64,000 nt of DNA from the NCBI GenBank assembly GCA_015501075.1, contig JADNYJ010000051.1, positions 1 to 64,000 on the forward strand, given 5' to 3'. Under the pieces are notes generated by a model, which saw only the letters and a list, made by a program, of their open reading frames with translations, was not told the DNA's origin and made no database searches. The DNA comes from Gymnopilus junonius. Its lineage: Eukaryota > Basidiomycota > Agaricomycetes > Agaricales > Galerinaceae. The position numbers and the translations under genes are program-made. Shown here piece after piece: positions 9,386 through 20,198 of this stretch. Position 1 is the stretch's first letter. Each line of letters starts with the position of its first letter.

Positions 9386-10490
9386 ATGCCTCTGGAAGAG
9401 GTATACAGAAATCTTCCACATTTTAAGAAGTATGGCACCATCCCTGGCGATGTTTATTGGCAAGGGAAGGTCCTGAAACTAGGTGAGAGAAAGGCGGAGG
9501 TATTGAATTCTAGGAAAGATGTGCCAAAGGTATGTGGTGATGAATTATCTCCAGATTCATGTACTCGACGTCAAATTAGATGGTGGTGGTCATTGAGTGG
9601 TACTATACTTACTATGACCTGGTGGATATGTTCGGAAAAAATGTGGTCAAGGCATTGTGGGTCACATCCTTGCTCAGGCTATTCCGCGAAAGGAAATTCA
9701 CTACGCCTTTTGTAAACAGAGACATTCGGGATCTAGGACATTTGGAAAGAGTCCAGAGTGACCATAGGGCAATAGTTATGCCTAATAACATATGCAGTCT
9801 GTCATTTCACTGCGATTATCCAGCCATCTAACATGAAACCCGCTCAGACATCAGTTCACCAAAGGTTTTCAAAGGCAACATGGTGTCCATGCCACTCATG
9901 GACAAAGACGACTATTTTATACGAGGAGGAGCTCTCCATATTTCGAAAAATCATGCTGAATTTTCGACAGAGGCAAGCATTTACTTGGAATTTCGATGAG
10001 AATTTAACTGATGTATTTTTTTGTCTAGCAGGATATTGTGTGCAGGGATGACTGTTGCAAAGAAGGGAGATATGACCCATCAGACATGGAGAGTGAGCTT
10101 AGGTGGTGTCTGGAGTGCCAAAAATGGTTCCATACCAACTGCGTTGAAGATGGTGATCAAGATTTGTGTGATGAAAAGGACTCCGGCCAGCTGGATATCT
10201 CGTTGCAGGAGCAGTATCTTTGGGTGGCGATAATTACTCAACCTATCTGGCGAGTTTCCCGAAAAAATGAGGCACCGCTCAGCCTAGAAAAGATACAGGT
10301 ATACCTGATAAAAGAGTGGAAGAAGAACAAGAAAATGAACGCAAAGTTGACTCGGGGACAAGTCGAGGCTTCGGGTTTATTTGCTGGACAAGTCCCTCCT
10401 AACTTTCAGTCCATAATCAAGGGTGCTCTAGAGTCTATGGGAAGTGCTGATTGGATGGAGTGTCCTAACTGTCATTCCTCCCACATATAA
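9386..10490 (+). CDS. BAH-like and PHD-like domain protein (gene model partial)
   Basis: Exon 1 (9386-9529) and exon 2 (from 9580) join through a GTATGT...TTAG intron. They encode a BAH-like region (YRNLPHFKKYGTIPGDVYW, VVVIEWYYTYYDLVDMFGKN, then HRAIVMPNNICS). A later exon opens near 10032 after TTTTTTTGTCTAGCAG. It holds a PHD-like zinc finger (DIVCRDDCCKEG, RWCLECQKWFHTNC), a helical region and a final MECPNCHSSHI cysteine pair, with stop at 10490. The middle (9800-10030) has no clear single frame, so the gene may have more introns or be damaged. BAH-PHD proteins read histones or chromatin; that role is inferred from the fold signature. Mushrooms carry many lineage-specific members. Confidence 0.5.
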
Positions 10491-11518
10491 TGTTTGGCTA
10501 CCCGGGATATTTAACTGCAGTAATTTTGTAATTAAATAAATTCCTCAGTAGTGTGTTCATATTCATCACCGGCCACAATGAGTGCATTTTAATCTTTGTT
10601 TAAGTGTGAAGTATGAAAGTGTATTTGTAATTCTGAAGGTCAATGTCATTAAAAGGAAAAAATACGCTGCGTCACTTACCCGTGGAGATCTTCTCCAGGT
10701 GCAAAAGCCCGAAAACATGTTTACAGCTTCCATTTATGGAAATGTAATAGGATCTGACCCAGAGGCAAATTACATGACTTACCTTGACTGTCATTTCAAT
10801 TTTCCCATGTTTTTCCGTTCTGAGACGCGGAAACCCTCCTACATCTTCCACAGCTACCTTTCAACTCACATTTACTATCAGGCGTGTTTGAACTTAAACC
10901 TTGTATTTCTTTACCAAATTCCACATTGCGATGTTTAGTTTACGATTTTATAATAATTTTTCTTTCATGTGGTTTCAAACCCCAGACGAAGCATACGTAA
11001 TATGGGACTGGTGCTCAGGGCAGTGTATCTGTTATCCCTGCATAATTTGTGTGGGTCAAAGGCATTTACCCGGGTGGTGATCATCCCCGATGGCCATTTC
11101 CTCCTTTTCTTGATGGCCGCGCATTCGGTACCAATCTTCACTGGGGAGTCTAAAATGAGAAACGAAGGTGTTATTATATCGACAGTCAATCTCCTCCGGC
11201 TGGTTATCATCATCAACACCTAGGTTGACTGACACTCCTACATGTCGCAGAGAATGACACTGTGTTGGTATATCTTTAGAAATTCAAGTGTCTTTTTCCA
11301 TTCAACCTCAATGTCCCTTATAAGTCTGCTGTTGTGGTTGAATAGAGACTAACTCCGGTGTATTTCCATGGTCAGGAGCTTAACTCCACCCTTTTTTCAA
11401 TTTCTTATCTCACTTTCCTCGGGAACACTTGCTTGAATCATCTCAGAAAGTACATAATAAAACACCTACAAATAAGGCGGGAAGAAAAACAAACAACCTC
11501 CACCACCCGCATGTCACC
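10491..11518. other. no clear gene; contains a dispersed repeat block
   Basis: A 118-codon plus frame at 10582-10938 has no recognisable motif and is probably chance. The block at 11079-11195 is an inverted copy of 14345-14462. Nothing else was identified. Confidence 0.4.
11079..11195 (-). repeat. dispersed repeat piece 3 (inverted copy at 14345-14462)
   Basis: About 115 bases of the minus strand, starting GACTGTCGATATAATAA and including CCCCAGTGAAGATTGGTAC and GCGCGGCCATC, match the plus strand at 14345-14462 with scattered changes. Both copies carry an ORF piece SPVKIGTECAAI. Confidence 0.75.
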
Positions 11519-12567
11519 TCAATTCCTTAATGCATCTTCCACTTCCTTCAAAAATTCCTCGAAACCATATATCAAGCCAGCCATCTCATTTCTCAACAAA
11601 ATGACGGACTTTGTGTTCTGTGTCTCAATGTTCTCCTCATCCAGCTTCTCCCCGGACGCCGCCCTGCCTTCCCCACCTTGTGGATCCTCTGGATCCCCCA
11701 GAAGTTTCCGAGATGTCAACGTGCGTGTTAATCGAGGGGCAGGAGCCCAAATTTGTTTCGATGTCAGGCTCAGCGAAGTCGACATGGGTGGTCCAGGAGG
11801 TTGGGGCTTCACAGCTCTTGGGGGTTGTGACTTCACCACTATCTTCGGTGGCGAGTTGGACTTTGTCAGGGCTGGAGGGTTGGATTCCTCCGTCTTCAGC
11901 TTCTTCTTCTTAGATGAAATCCACCAGGAAATGTTAGAAAGATTGCACTTTCTCTTGCCTTCTTTACAAAATGTGCAAGAGTAGCCTCGTTTAGTCAGTA
12001 CACACTCCCTTGCAAAATCGATGCACACCGAGCATGGACCATTGTGGTCGATCTCCTCAGGAGCATCGTCGTCACATGCCTTTCTTTTTTTGGCATTCCC
12101 TACTTGAAATTTTAAAAGACATTAATAGTGATTTCAGAACAAAACTTACGCTGATCCACCTCCGACTGAGTCACTGACTCGGATCCCAACTCGTTATTCT
12201 CCCACTTCACCTTCCCCTTGTTTTTCCCCTTCCCCTTCCTCTTATTTTTCCCTTTTCCTGCCTCCGCCCCAGTCTCATCCTCCAAGGCCTTATCCTCCCC
12301 AGCATCCTCTTCCCCGGCCTCATCCTTCTCCTTTCCTGACACCTCTCCCACACCAATTCGCCTGCGCTTAACCCACACCTCACCACTATCCATGTCATCC
12401 ACCACTCCATTATCCATGTCCTGAACCTCCGGCTCCTTCTCGCTTTCACCTTTCCCAAAAATCAACTCAGTCGGCAGTGCCATGCTGTCAGGCATTTGTC
12501 TATTGCTCGCTGGCATCGACTCACCCTCCGCACTCTTCCTCGCCTCCTTCTCCCCATCTTTCTCCAT
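11519..12567 (-). CDS. Zn2Cys6-type protein with acidic/basic low-complexity arms
   Basis: Exon 1 starts at the ATG of 12567 (MEKDGEKEARKSAEGES) and is rich in Glu, Gly and Lys (KGKNKRKGKGKNKGK). A minus-strand GTAAGT...AAGTAG intron (about 12149 to 12101) joins VDQ to RNAKKRKACDDDAP. Exon 2 then gives CSVCIDFAREC-VLTKRGYS-CTFCKEGKRKC, which is C-x2-C-x6-C-x8-C-x2-C-x6-C and fits the fungal Zn(II)2Cys6 consensus. It is followed by KKKKLK, a Pro-rich stretch and a C-terminal helix (MAGLIYGFEEFLKEVEDAL). An upstream exon is possible because CTCTACAG precedes the frame. The layout (charged arm, split cluster, intron just before or in the cluster, helical tail) resembles the antisense gene of element A. 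Function unknown. Confidence 0.6.
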
Positions 12568-13685
12568 CTTATTGCTTATCTCCACTGTAGAGAGTCGATC
12601 TGGTAAGGATGCGGAACGAGGTAAGAAAGGGTGAGAGGGATCTAGGCAGAGTAAGATGCGACTCCGTCAGTTGTTTCCTAGAGAAATCCGTAGAGTAGAA
12701 AATGTTAAATATAGAAAAATAGCCTCGGCAGCACGACGATTAGAGGGCGAGCAAATTCCTCTCGATTACGAGCTGAGGAAAAAATCTAGCTACTACAGGA
12801 TTATATACCTAAGGTGCTAATAATATTTTACGAGTAAAAAATGCGATAAAATCTCGGTGAAGAGGAGAAAATGGGCAGTAGAATAAGGGAAATGAGTCAG
12901 AGAGTCGTCGGGAGGACGAGTCTGTGTCATAAAAAATAGTAATTGAAAGGGAGAGACGAAATTTACAATACTTTTAAGGAAAATATCAGCGGCATGAAGT
13001 CGTCGGGTTCCTATTATTAAAATGGAGAATGGTGAGTAATAAAAATAGGTCAATGTAAAGGATCGTCGATCGTGCTTGAAAGTAGTGCCCAATGCCTTTA
13101 GAAAATGGCCAAGAGGCCAGTTCTGTGCTTAGTCGGAGCACACGCTCCACACCACAATGGTCTGTCTCTCTGCCACCACCCTTGCCTCCTCCAACGGGGG
13201 CTCTTGGTGGGAATCTAACGTCCGATCTAAGATCTTTGTCCCCGACATCATCAACCACTGGATAAGTTCATCCCGCAGTCATCGTGCCTCGCTATGGGTG
13301 TGCTCATCATCCACTTTGTCCTTATTATCCATTTCAGTGAAAGTAGGTTGATATCGGGATGTAATATGGATGTAGGTTGGTAGGTTGATGGAGGCACGGC
13401 GAACCACAATGTTGCAGTTGTTTACGATATTCCCGCTGCCCACTTTTGAGCCAATACATTCGGTGGTGATCTTACATGATTGTTGACTCTCTGTTGTGGT
13501 TTGTTCAAATTGTTGTGGGTGCAAATAAATAGCGGACCATGAAAAGAGTGATCACCACTGAAAGACTGGGCAGAATGAAGCCATTTTTGTGAGTTGGCGT
13601 CTTTGTAACATGGGACTCAGTGAAAGTTCGCGTTCCGTCATCCAGGGCTTGTGGCTACACTTCAATATTTCTAATATTATAATCC
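12568..13685. other. intergenic, AT-rich, no gene seen
   Basis: Only short frames of low quality occur on both strands. No repeats longer than a few bases, no tRNA and no transposon ends were recognised. Confidence 0.5.
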
Positions 13686-14096
13686 TCAAAAATGCGAATT
13701 ACAATGCAAAACAAAGTGTGTGTAGCTATGTACTAGGTGGAGGGGCGGAGGACCAGGAGGAAGTTGAGGATAAAGGAAGGAAGGAACTTGAAATGACCTG
13801 TTTGACTGTTGCTGGGAATAACCCGATGAGGGGGATGGGATGATAATGTGTGTAGGGTAGTGGAATACTGTAGGTGTATTAGGATATTGATAAGGTAGTG
13901 GGGAGGAGGACATAAGTCCAGCATATGGATTGGATGCCAAGGAACTTGATGACATGGACTGGGATATGAATAGGCCATTGGTACTGGTCTTGACAGTGTT
14001 GATGGAGGATGAAGAGGAAGGTGTCCGGACCATTGGGGCAGGCAGTTCTGCCTCGGTCCTGGGAAGCTGGAGCTCGGGGTCACGTCGAGCAGACAT
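13686..14096 (-). CDS. hypothetical Ser/Pro/Tyr-rich protein
   Basis: The frame from the ATG at 14096 (MSARRDPELQLPRTEAELP) runs 136 codons with Ser, Pro, Tyr and Gln runs such as SSSSSINTVKTST, SNPYAGLMSSSPLPYQYPN and LPPGPPPLH. Composition is that of a disordered fungal protein. No domain, no neighbour link and no homologue can be named. A competing minus frame over the same bases (from 14116) has poorer composition. Confidence 0.3.
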   Translation of the reverse strand: MSARRDPELQLPRTEAELPAPMVRTPSSSSSINTVKTSTNGLFISQSMSSSSLASNPYAGLMSSSPLPYQYPNTPTVFHYPTHIIIPSPSSGYSQQQSNRSFQVPSFLYPQLPPGPPPLHLVHSYTHFVLHCNSHF

Positions 14097-14344
14097 GCAG
14101 GCTGGCAAGCACGCAATGACTATGAATTGTAATGCCTGATCCAGTTGATGATTATAATGTGTTTTCTATGTTATGGGATTTATTCGTTTGAGCCATCCTA
14201 TTACATTTCGAACACATTGTCTGACCTTCCACCCCCATGTTTTTTATTTGCTCGGTTTCAGAAAATAATCCACGTACACTGCATGACTTATGATAAGTGA
14301 AAATCTTCCTATTGACCACATGACCATGTGGTTGGCTGCCCAGG

Positions 14345-14610
14345 GACTGTCGATATAATAATACCTTCATTTCTCATTTTATACTCCCCAGTGAAGATTG
14401 GTACAGAGTGCGCGGCCATCGAGACAATGGGTCATTTGGGGAAATGGCCATCGGGGAAGATCAGAAGTTCTGAACAAGCTGAGCACCCTTCCGGAGTTAT
14501 CAAATTATTATCTCATTCAAACGGTCCACCCCAATGCGAGTAATAATTGAAATTATCAAAACTGTCTATTATACAATTACCACCCCTGTAAAAACTTTCC
14601 AATGCATTTG
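14345..14610 (+). repeat. composite block made of three inverted repeat pieces
   Basis: Within 265 bases, copies of three sequences lie side by side that occur separately on the other strand: 14345-14462 matches 11079-11195, 14467-14530 matches 8724-8795, and 14581-14610 matches 9058-9090. The order shows that sequence between them was lost or the pieces were joined. Confidence 0.65.
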
Positions 14611-15227
14611 ACATGGATGAATGATCATGTTCCGCCCAGACGTTAAATGTTTTTGCCGGAAATGGATATCCTTTATGGAGAATACCTAAGCTCAGAAAAT
14701 GCGGCCACAAACACTTCCACCATATCTTTGGACCCATCCTCTTTCCTCGCCCTGAGCTTCTCGAGGGCCACAATCATCGAATGCCTCTTAAATGTAAGGG
14801 TCAGAAGGCCAAAACCCATTCATTTCTTTTGGTATGGTTCATACTCACAATTTTTATCAGAAGGCTCAACCTATCCCTTGATGTGTTATGAATGGCGTCC
14901 TGGACATTCTCTAGCCACGTCATGTATAGGTCATGTTTATCCTTGAAAGTATACTTCAGTAAGTTCTAAAAATGTTCATGAAGCCGACCTACTCGGGTTT
15001 CCTCATCCAGGTATTTTGAAAAGGTAGAAAGGTCACTCAGAAGACTGTCAAGAACATGGGAACGTTTCCATTGAAGGATTATTTGATCACCCCCGTCAAG
15101 GAGAAGGCATCAAAATGCCTGATCAGGAAACTGAAGATGATCCTCGAGGAATACTTGGAACACCTATAAAGAGGTGAACCAGCCCCCCCTTTTTTATTTC
15201 CTCAGTTACCTCGTCAACTTCTACAAC
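14611..15227. other. no complete gene; one exon-like piece
   Basis: From 15032 to 15169 the plus strand reads VTQKTVKNMGTFPLKDYLIT then KEKASKCLIRKLKMILEEYL and a TAA, preceded by a possible acceptor AG. It looks like a terminal exon, but no partner exons were found. A minus frame at 14513-14773 also looks weakly coding. Confidence 0.35.
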
Positions 15228-16428
15228 ATGCCTCGCTTTTCCACTCGAACCCGCGCTGCTGCCTCTGCTCCCAACTCGTCTCCCTCCAACATATGCATCT
15301 GCCTAGCCCAGGCGAATGCACCTTCACCTACCCCACCGCTTCCTCCTCTCATACCAGAACCGAAGTCCGTCTATCCCAGACGGATTCCTCCTCAGATTCA
15401 CCTGATCTGAATGACGCCCCCTCCACCAGATACCTGCCTCCCATCCCTATGGTACATGCCCCCTTCGTTCTGTTGAGGACTTCCTCAACTTACTCGATTT
15501 CGTCGATTTCCAACAGTTAACTCACAAGGAACTCGAACAGTTCCTTAACCATCCCCGCCGCTACTCCACTGCTCTCGAAGTCCTCCAGTCTGATCCCTTT
15601 CTTAGGGATACCCTCCGACAATTCAAGCACGAAACCGACCGAACCCAACACCACTGCGAAGTAGTAAAGGCGTCTTGAACAAAATCGTTACAACTGTTCG
15701 AGACCCTTATGCGCTTCCGGCTCGAGAGAGTCATCAACCCTCTCCTCATCAGCAGCAGACAACGAGGAGAATGCCCTCCTACTGCTATGTCTGCTATCAG
15801 GTCCGAAGAGGAACCTTACCACTCACCCTCCTCTTATGATGTCGCTCCACAGACCTACCCACCCATTCCTCCTCGCAACGAACGATTCATTAACACCATC
15901 TCTATTGACGACCACCCCCCAAGATCCATTTCGACATGCTCCCATGCACCACCCCCAACCATGCTGCCCACCACAATTCCCCGAAGACATGCCCTCACCA
16001 CCATGCAGATGACCTCTGCCCAGAACGCCGCCCGTAACAACCCTCCTGCCTACACCAAACCCCCTTCTATACCACCCCGACCCCAGACCCCTTTCCGACC
16101 CGCTCGAACCCTGATGAACCCCCAACCGAGTCCATGACGATGCTGCTTTGTTTGCAGCAGTGCAAACCACTGGCAGGCAGACTGCCGCAGCTACTGCTGC
16201 TGACACTGCCGCCAGTATCATCCTGGCCATAACTCGATCGACTGTAGTTGACAACCAATCTGACGAAGTGACGGGGAGTTTGTAGGTTATGCCTATGAAT
16301 TCACTGAAGAACAACTTGCACACGTCGATGACATCGACAACACACTGAATGATTGGCATGATGCAGCATACGACGGCTGGCAGGGAGAAGAGGCAGAGAA
16401 CAACTTGAGCAGTGAGCCCCATTATTGA
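15228..16428 (+). pseudogene. gag-like remnant of an LTR element
   Basis: From MPRFSTRTRAAASAPNSS (ATG 15228) a Pro/Ser-rich region leads, with frame changes, into RSVEDFLNLLDFVDFQQLTH and KELEQFLNHPRRYSTALEVL. A TGA at 15676-15678 stands where Arg would fit (EVVKAS-stop-TKSLQLFETLM). A long Pro/His/Thr-rich stretch and an acidic tail (GYAYEFTEEQLAHVDDIDN then NDWHDAAYDGWQGEE) follow, ending at 16428. A polypurine tract and an LTR come next, so this is the interior of a retroelement. There is no reverse transcriptase, which points to a deletion derivative or a non-autonomous element. No 5' LTR was found. Confidence 0.55.
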
Positions 16429-16450
16429 AGCCAGGGGCTTCAATTCTTAG

Positions 16451-16461
16451 TAGGGGGGTAA
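16451..16461 (+). promoter_or_regulatory. polypurine tract before the 16.5 kb LTR
   Basis: TAGGGGGGTAA abuts the TGTTACG end of the LTR in plus orientation. It fixes the LTR edge and the strand of the element. Confidence 0.7.
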
Positions 16462-16919
16462 TGTTACGTTTTCTTTCCTACTATCTTATCACGTGCCCCT
16501 CGTTTTCTTTTCTTTATCATTTATCGAACGATTTACTATTTATAGCTTCTTCATGATCATCTTCGCTCATGAGATGATCATTTTCTTTCCTACTTGTATG
16601 AGGACAATCTTTCCTTTCTGATCATCATCCCTTCCGCAGTACTCTATGATGATCATCCCCTTCTGATTCCCCTTGTTTCGTCATCGTTTCATTACATTAT
16701 TATCACACACAAATAAGTATATAAACAGTAGCCAGACTACGATGTACTTTAGCTTGTTCTTGAGAATATACTCTCTTGTAACAACCAGAGTGAACTTGAA
16801 CTACTAAAGGCATTCTTCTGTTGAAGACAATACCTTAGTAGACTTCATCGAACAACCTCTATGACTACTATGCCAGACCTTATCTTATCTGATTAGGTTC
16901 TGTCATCAAAGTCGTAACA
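16462..16919 (+). repeat. 3' LTR of the gag-only element
   Basis: The 458-base segment has perfect TGTTACG...CGTAACA inverted ends. A TATAAAC motif and CTCTTGTAACAACC near the 3' part look like R-U5. Copies of the palindrome GATGATCATC or close variants recur between about 16550 and 16655. The reading frame of the LINE to the right runs into this LTR, so the LTR sits on, and truncates, the LINE 3' end. Confidence 0.75.
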
Positions 16920-19900
16920 TTGAGGAGGTCCGTCGGCGTCATCCAGAGTCTGCCTGCTATCGAAATTGTGGCCTGTCTTTGCAGAGTTTGCATGCGTTTT
17001 AATACTCCCACTGAGCCGGTCTTCCATCTGCTGCCAGCTGGCTGGATTGGCAGAGTGTACCATACTTCCAGTGCATAGGTCATCTTGGGAATTGCGACCA
17101 CGATGTATAGCTGTCGCATGAATCTGCAGTTAAGTCCTGTTGAGGGTCTGGTTAGTCTGCCATATAAGCTGTTCCACTGCTTCACTTTTGCCATTCCCTT
17201 CTTGGCTTGGGCATGCCAGCAGAGTTGGTTATTGATCTCAACTCCTAAGTATGTGTAGCTGTTGACCTCTTTTATTACCTGTCCTTGAAGCACGAATTGT
17301 GGGTGATCAAGTGGCATGCGCCGTTGTCTGTTATGTGGGTCCTGCTGCGTTCGCTGCATACAGTGCATAATGGTGAACTTGTTGATTTCAAACTTCGAGT
17401 TGTGCTCCTTGCTCCACTGTTCGCCACCTCTGATTTTTGTCATCATGGTCCAGAGCTGTTCTGTTGTTTGCTCGAAGTCATCTCCTATTGCCATTGCTGC
17501 GACATCATCTACATACCCTAGTGCATCTTCAGCTTCTTTGTTCTCTGCAATTTCCAGTAGATCAGCATTGTATAATAGATAAGAAACCATGGAAAATGGG
17601 TCGCCCTGGCCTATGCCATTGGTTAAGTCTATCCATGCAGAGGTGAAGTCATCAAATTTTAGTTTGGTTCGATGCCCCGTAAGGAGCTGGTTGGTGAAGT
17701 CAATGTATTTCTTGGGTATGCATCATTTCTTCATGTTGTGGAGGAGGCGTTCTTTTACTGCATTTGGGAAGGCACCTTCGACATCCATGAAAAGGATGCT
17801 CATGACCTTCTTGTCTCACCAGGCAGTTTTTATCCTGTGTGTTAGATATAGCAATGTGTCAGTGGTTGTTCATCCTGGTCATCCACTGAAGTGTGTTGCT
17901 GGGATTAGTTCATGCTTTTCTATTAGTCGAAACATGTCTTCTGCAACAATTGCAGTCAGTACTTTTCCTAATGTGTTTAGAAGTGCTATTGGATGATACG
18001 CCTTTGGGTTTTCATAATTCGGTTTCCCCACTTTTCTCAGGACAGCCGTTGTTGAGTCTTTCCATCCACTGAAGATGTAGTTGAGGTCAAGTGTCGCTTG
18101 GTAGATACACTTTAATCATGGCATTATCAAGTCCGTTGTCTGTTGTAGAACCACGTTCGGTATTTTGTCAGGCCTGCAAGCCTTGAAGGGTGAAAGTTGA
18201 TGTATGTGTGCCTCGATTTGCTTGCTGGTTATAGGGGCAGGGTCTGGCAAGGGTTCCGGATAGTCATAATCAGGTAGGATGTCAATTTCCGCAGGCAGTG
18301 GGGGGAAGAAAGTCTTCGCTAGTATATGAGCCTTGTCTTCATTCATGTTGAGTTCCTGTTCGTGGCCTGTGTCATCCCTGGTGCGAAGTGTAGGTATTCG
18401 CGGCCTTCCTCCATCGCCTACTGGACTCTTGGCATATCTATGAGCTACCCATAGCGTGTTCAGATCCACTTCCTCCAGGAATTCCTGCCAGTGAGCTATC
18501 TTCACCTTTACAATTTCCTCACCAAATTTGTTTCATGCCATTTTGTACTGACCATGACTTTCGTGATCTTCTATTGCCCGGTACCTATACGAAATGCTGC
18601 TTAGTCTATTCATGTCTTTGTGAAGGTCACTTAGCTCATTTGTCCACCACTGCTTTTGCTCTCTTGCTTCCTTTATGACTTCGACGCTGCTTCGGATAGT
18701 GTCTTGTAAAGCCGTTGTTAACTCTTTTGCTGCATTTTCAAGGTCCTCCCATGTTTGTAGTTCTTGCTGTTCCTGCAGGGCATTCAATTTAGTTTCTAAC
18801 TTGCCCCGAAAATCATCCCAATCAACATTTTTGAAGTTGAATCTCTCCTCTGTTGGAATGCGCTCCTGTGCGAGGTTCAGTATCATTGCTATAGGGAAGT
18901 GGTCAGTCTTCGGAGGGTGCAGTTGTGGTCGAACATCACATTCTATGATTAGGGGAACTGCATTTGTGGTGCACCAAACATTATCTGGTCGGGAGAATCT
19001 TTTTGAGTGCATATGCTGTAATGTCGGGATATCCTTTGGTAGGGCCATACTAAAGTCGAAGAGATTGAGCCGGTTGTAAAGTGCTTCTGCCATGTCCAGT
19101 GCCTTGGTCATGAAAAGGTGGGTGTCTGAGTCGTGGTCCCATAATGGATGATGTCTGTTGAAGTCGCCAGCCCAGATCATGTAATCTGTGTCATTACCTA
19201 TAAATTCCTCCTGCCTGTCATTGACATATTCTACAAGTCATTCCTCAGTTTCCGAATGTTCACAGTCATTGTATATGTTGAATATTGACAGTCGACCCCA
19301 TTCTCCATGCAGTTGCACTGCCGTTATTAGGGTTGCCAAAGTTCAGTTCAGAACTGACAGTTCGAACCTGAACTGGCTGAACTGAACTGCAGTTCAGATG
19401 CAGTTCTGGTTCTCAGTTCAGCCTATGGCCAGTCAGTTCGAACTGAACTGAACTGTTTGTTGGGTGTGGTTAAAATTATCAAATTTTGACCTTCAAAAGT
19501 GATTATTTTGGCATCAAAAAATTACCATTAGATTCCCATAATGTATAGAGAACTCCTTAGCACTAATCCCAAGCACTAGATGACATAAAATAATTTCTTA
19601 AAATGATTTTATTTATTGTGTGGGGACATGAGCTACATGACACTACCCAATGCTTGAAAAATCAGTAAATAATATACTGTTTTGTACATATAGCAATGTC
19701 TAATGATAGAAGATAGACATATCTGTAGTCTGTCTACTATTTCAAAGCCTCAGATGAAAGGAAATTTTATGTTTTGGCCATTGCCAGTTCAGAACAGTTC
19801 GAACCAGTTCGAACTGAGAACTGAACTGAACTGGGAAGTTCAGTTCTCAGTTCAGAAAATTGGCCAAAGAACTGAACTGAACTGAACTTCGGCAACCCTA

Positions 19901-20198
19901 GCCGTTATGTCATTCATCCCAGGATGTTTATGGTTTTCCAAGATTTTGTGTTGATGTTTTTGTTGACCCAGATGGCTGAGTGGACCCGCTTGTCGAGTAT
20001 TTTTCTGTCGCATGGGAAGACCTGTCTGAATTTTGCTGGGGTTCTCATGTTCCCGTATTTCATTACGTGGGGCTCCTGTATTAGTACGATGTCCCATTTG
20101 TTGCTTAGTTGACTGTTGAGTAAGTCTAGATGGGCTTTGTCAGATCTATTAACATTGATTTGTAGGATACGTAGCCTGTTAAGGGGCCATTCTGTCGT
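16920..20198 (-). pseudogene. LINE ORF2 (endonuclease and reverse transcriptase), broken
   Basis: ORF2 begins after the TGA at 20199 (LRILQINVNRSDKAHLDLL). The endonuclease shows KWDIVLIQEPHV, MIWAGDFNRHHPLW and KTDHFPIAMIL. The MITE splits it between NDITA and VQLHGEWG. The reverse transcriptase shows HPIALLNTLGKVLTAIVAED, MSILFMDVEGAFPNAVKERL, NGIGQGDPFSM and ALGYVDDVAAMAIG. TGA stops at 17723, 17816, 17870, 17879, 18116, 18533 and 19238 (first base on the plus strand) each sit where an Arg codon CGA fits. The RNase H or C-terminal zinc region expected downstream is missing because the LTR replaces it. The copy is dead. Confidence 0.87.
19328..19900. mobile_element. hAT-type MITE, 573 bp, inserted in the LINE endonuclease
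   Basis: The ends are TAGGGTTGCC...GGCAACCCTA, a perfect 10-base inverted repeat that extends with one mismatch into AAGTTCAGTTCAG. The flanks are an exact 8-bp direct repeat GCCGTTAT (19320-19327 and 19901-19908), the size hAT transposases make. Removing the element and one repeat restores the endonuclease frame NDITAVQLHGE. The 100-130 bases inside each end are packed with GTTCA/TGAAC words and the palindrome AGTTCGAACT, as in subterminal transposase-binding regions. The middle is AT-rich and non-coding, so it must depend on a transposase encoded elsewhere. Confidence 0.93.

Noticed and set aside
15161..15176. CACCT-ATAAAG-AGGTG palindrome as an operator or TATA box
   Set aside because: It overlaps the last codons and stop of an exon-like frame and has no partner; probably chance.
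18675..19079. Plus-strand ORF of 134 codons in the LINE
   Set aside because: It is the reverse complement of the endonuclease-RT linker with its conserved motifs.
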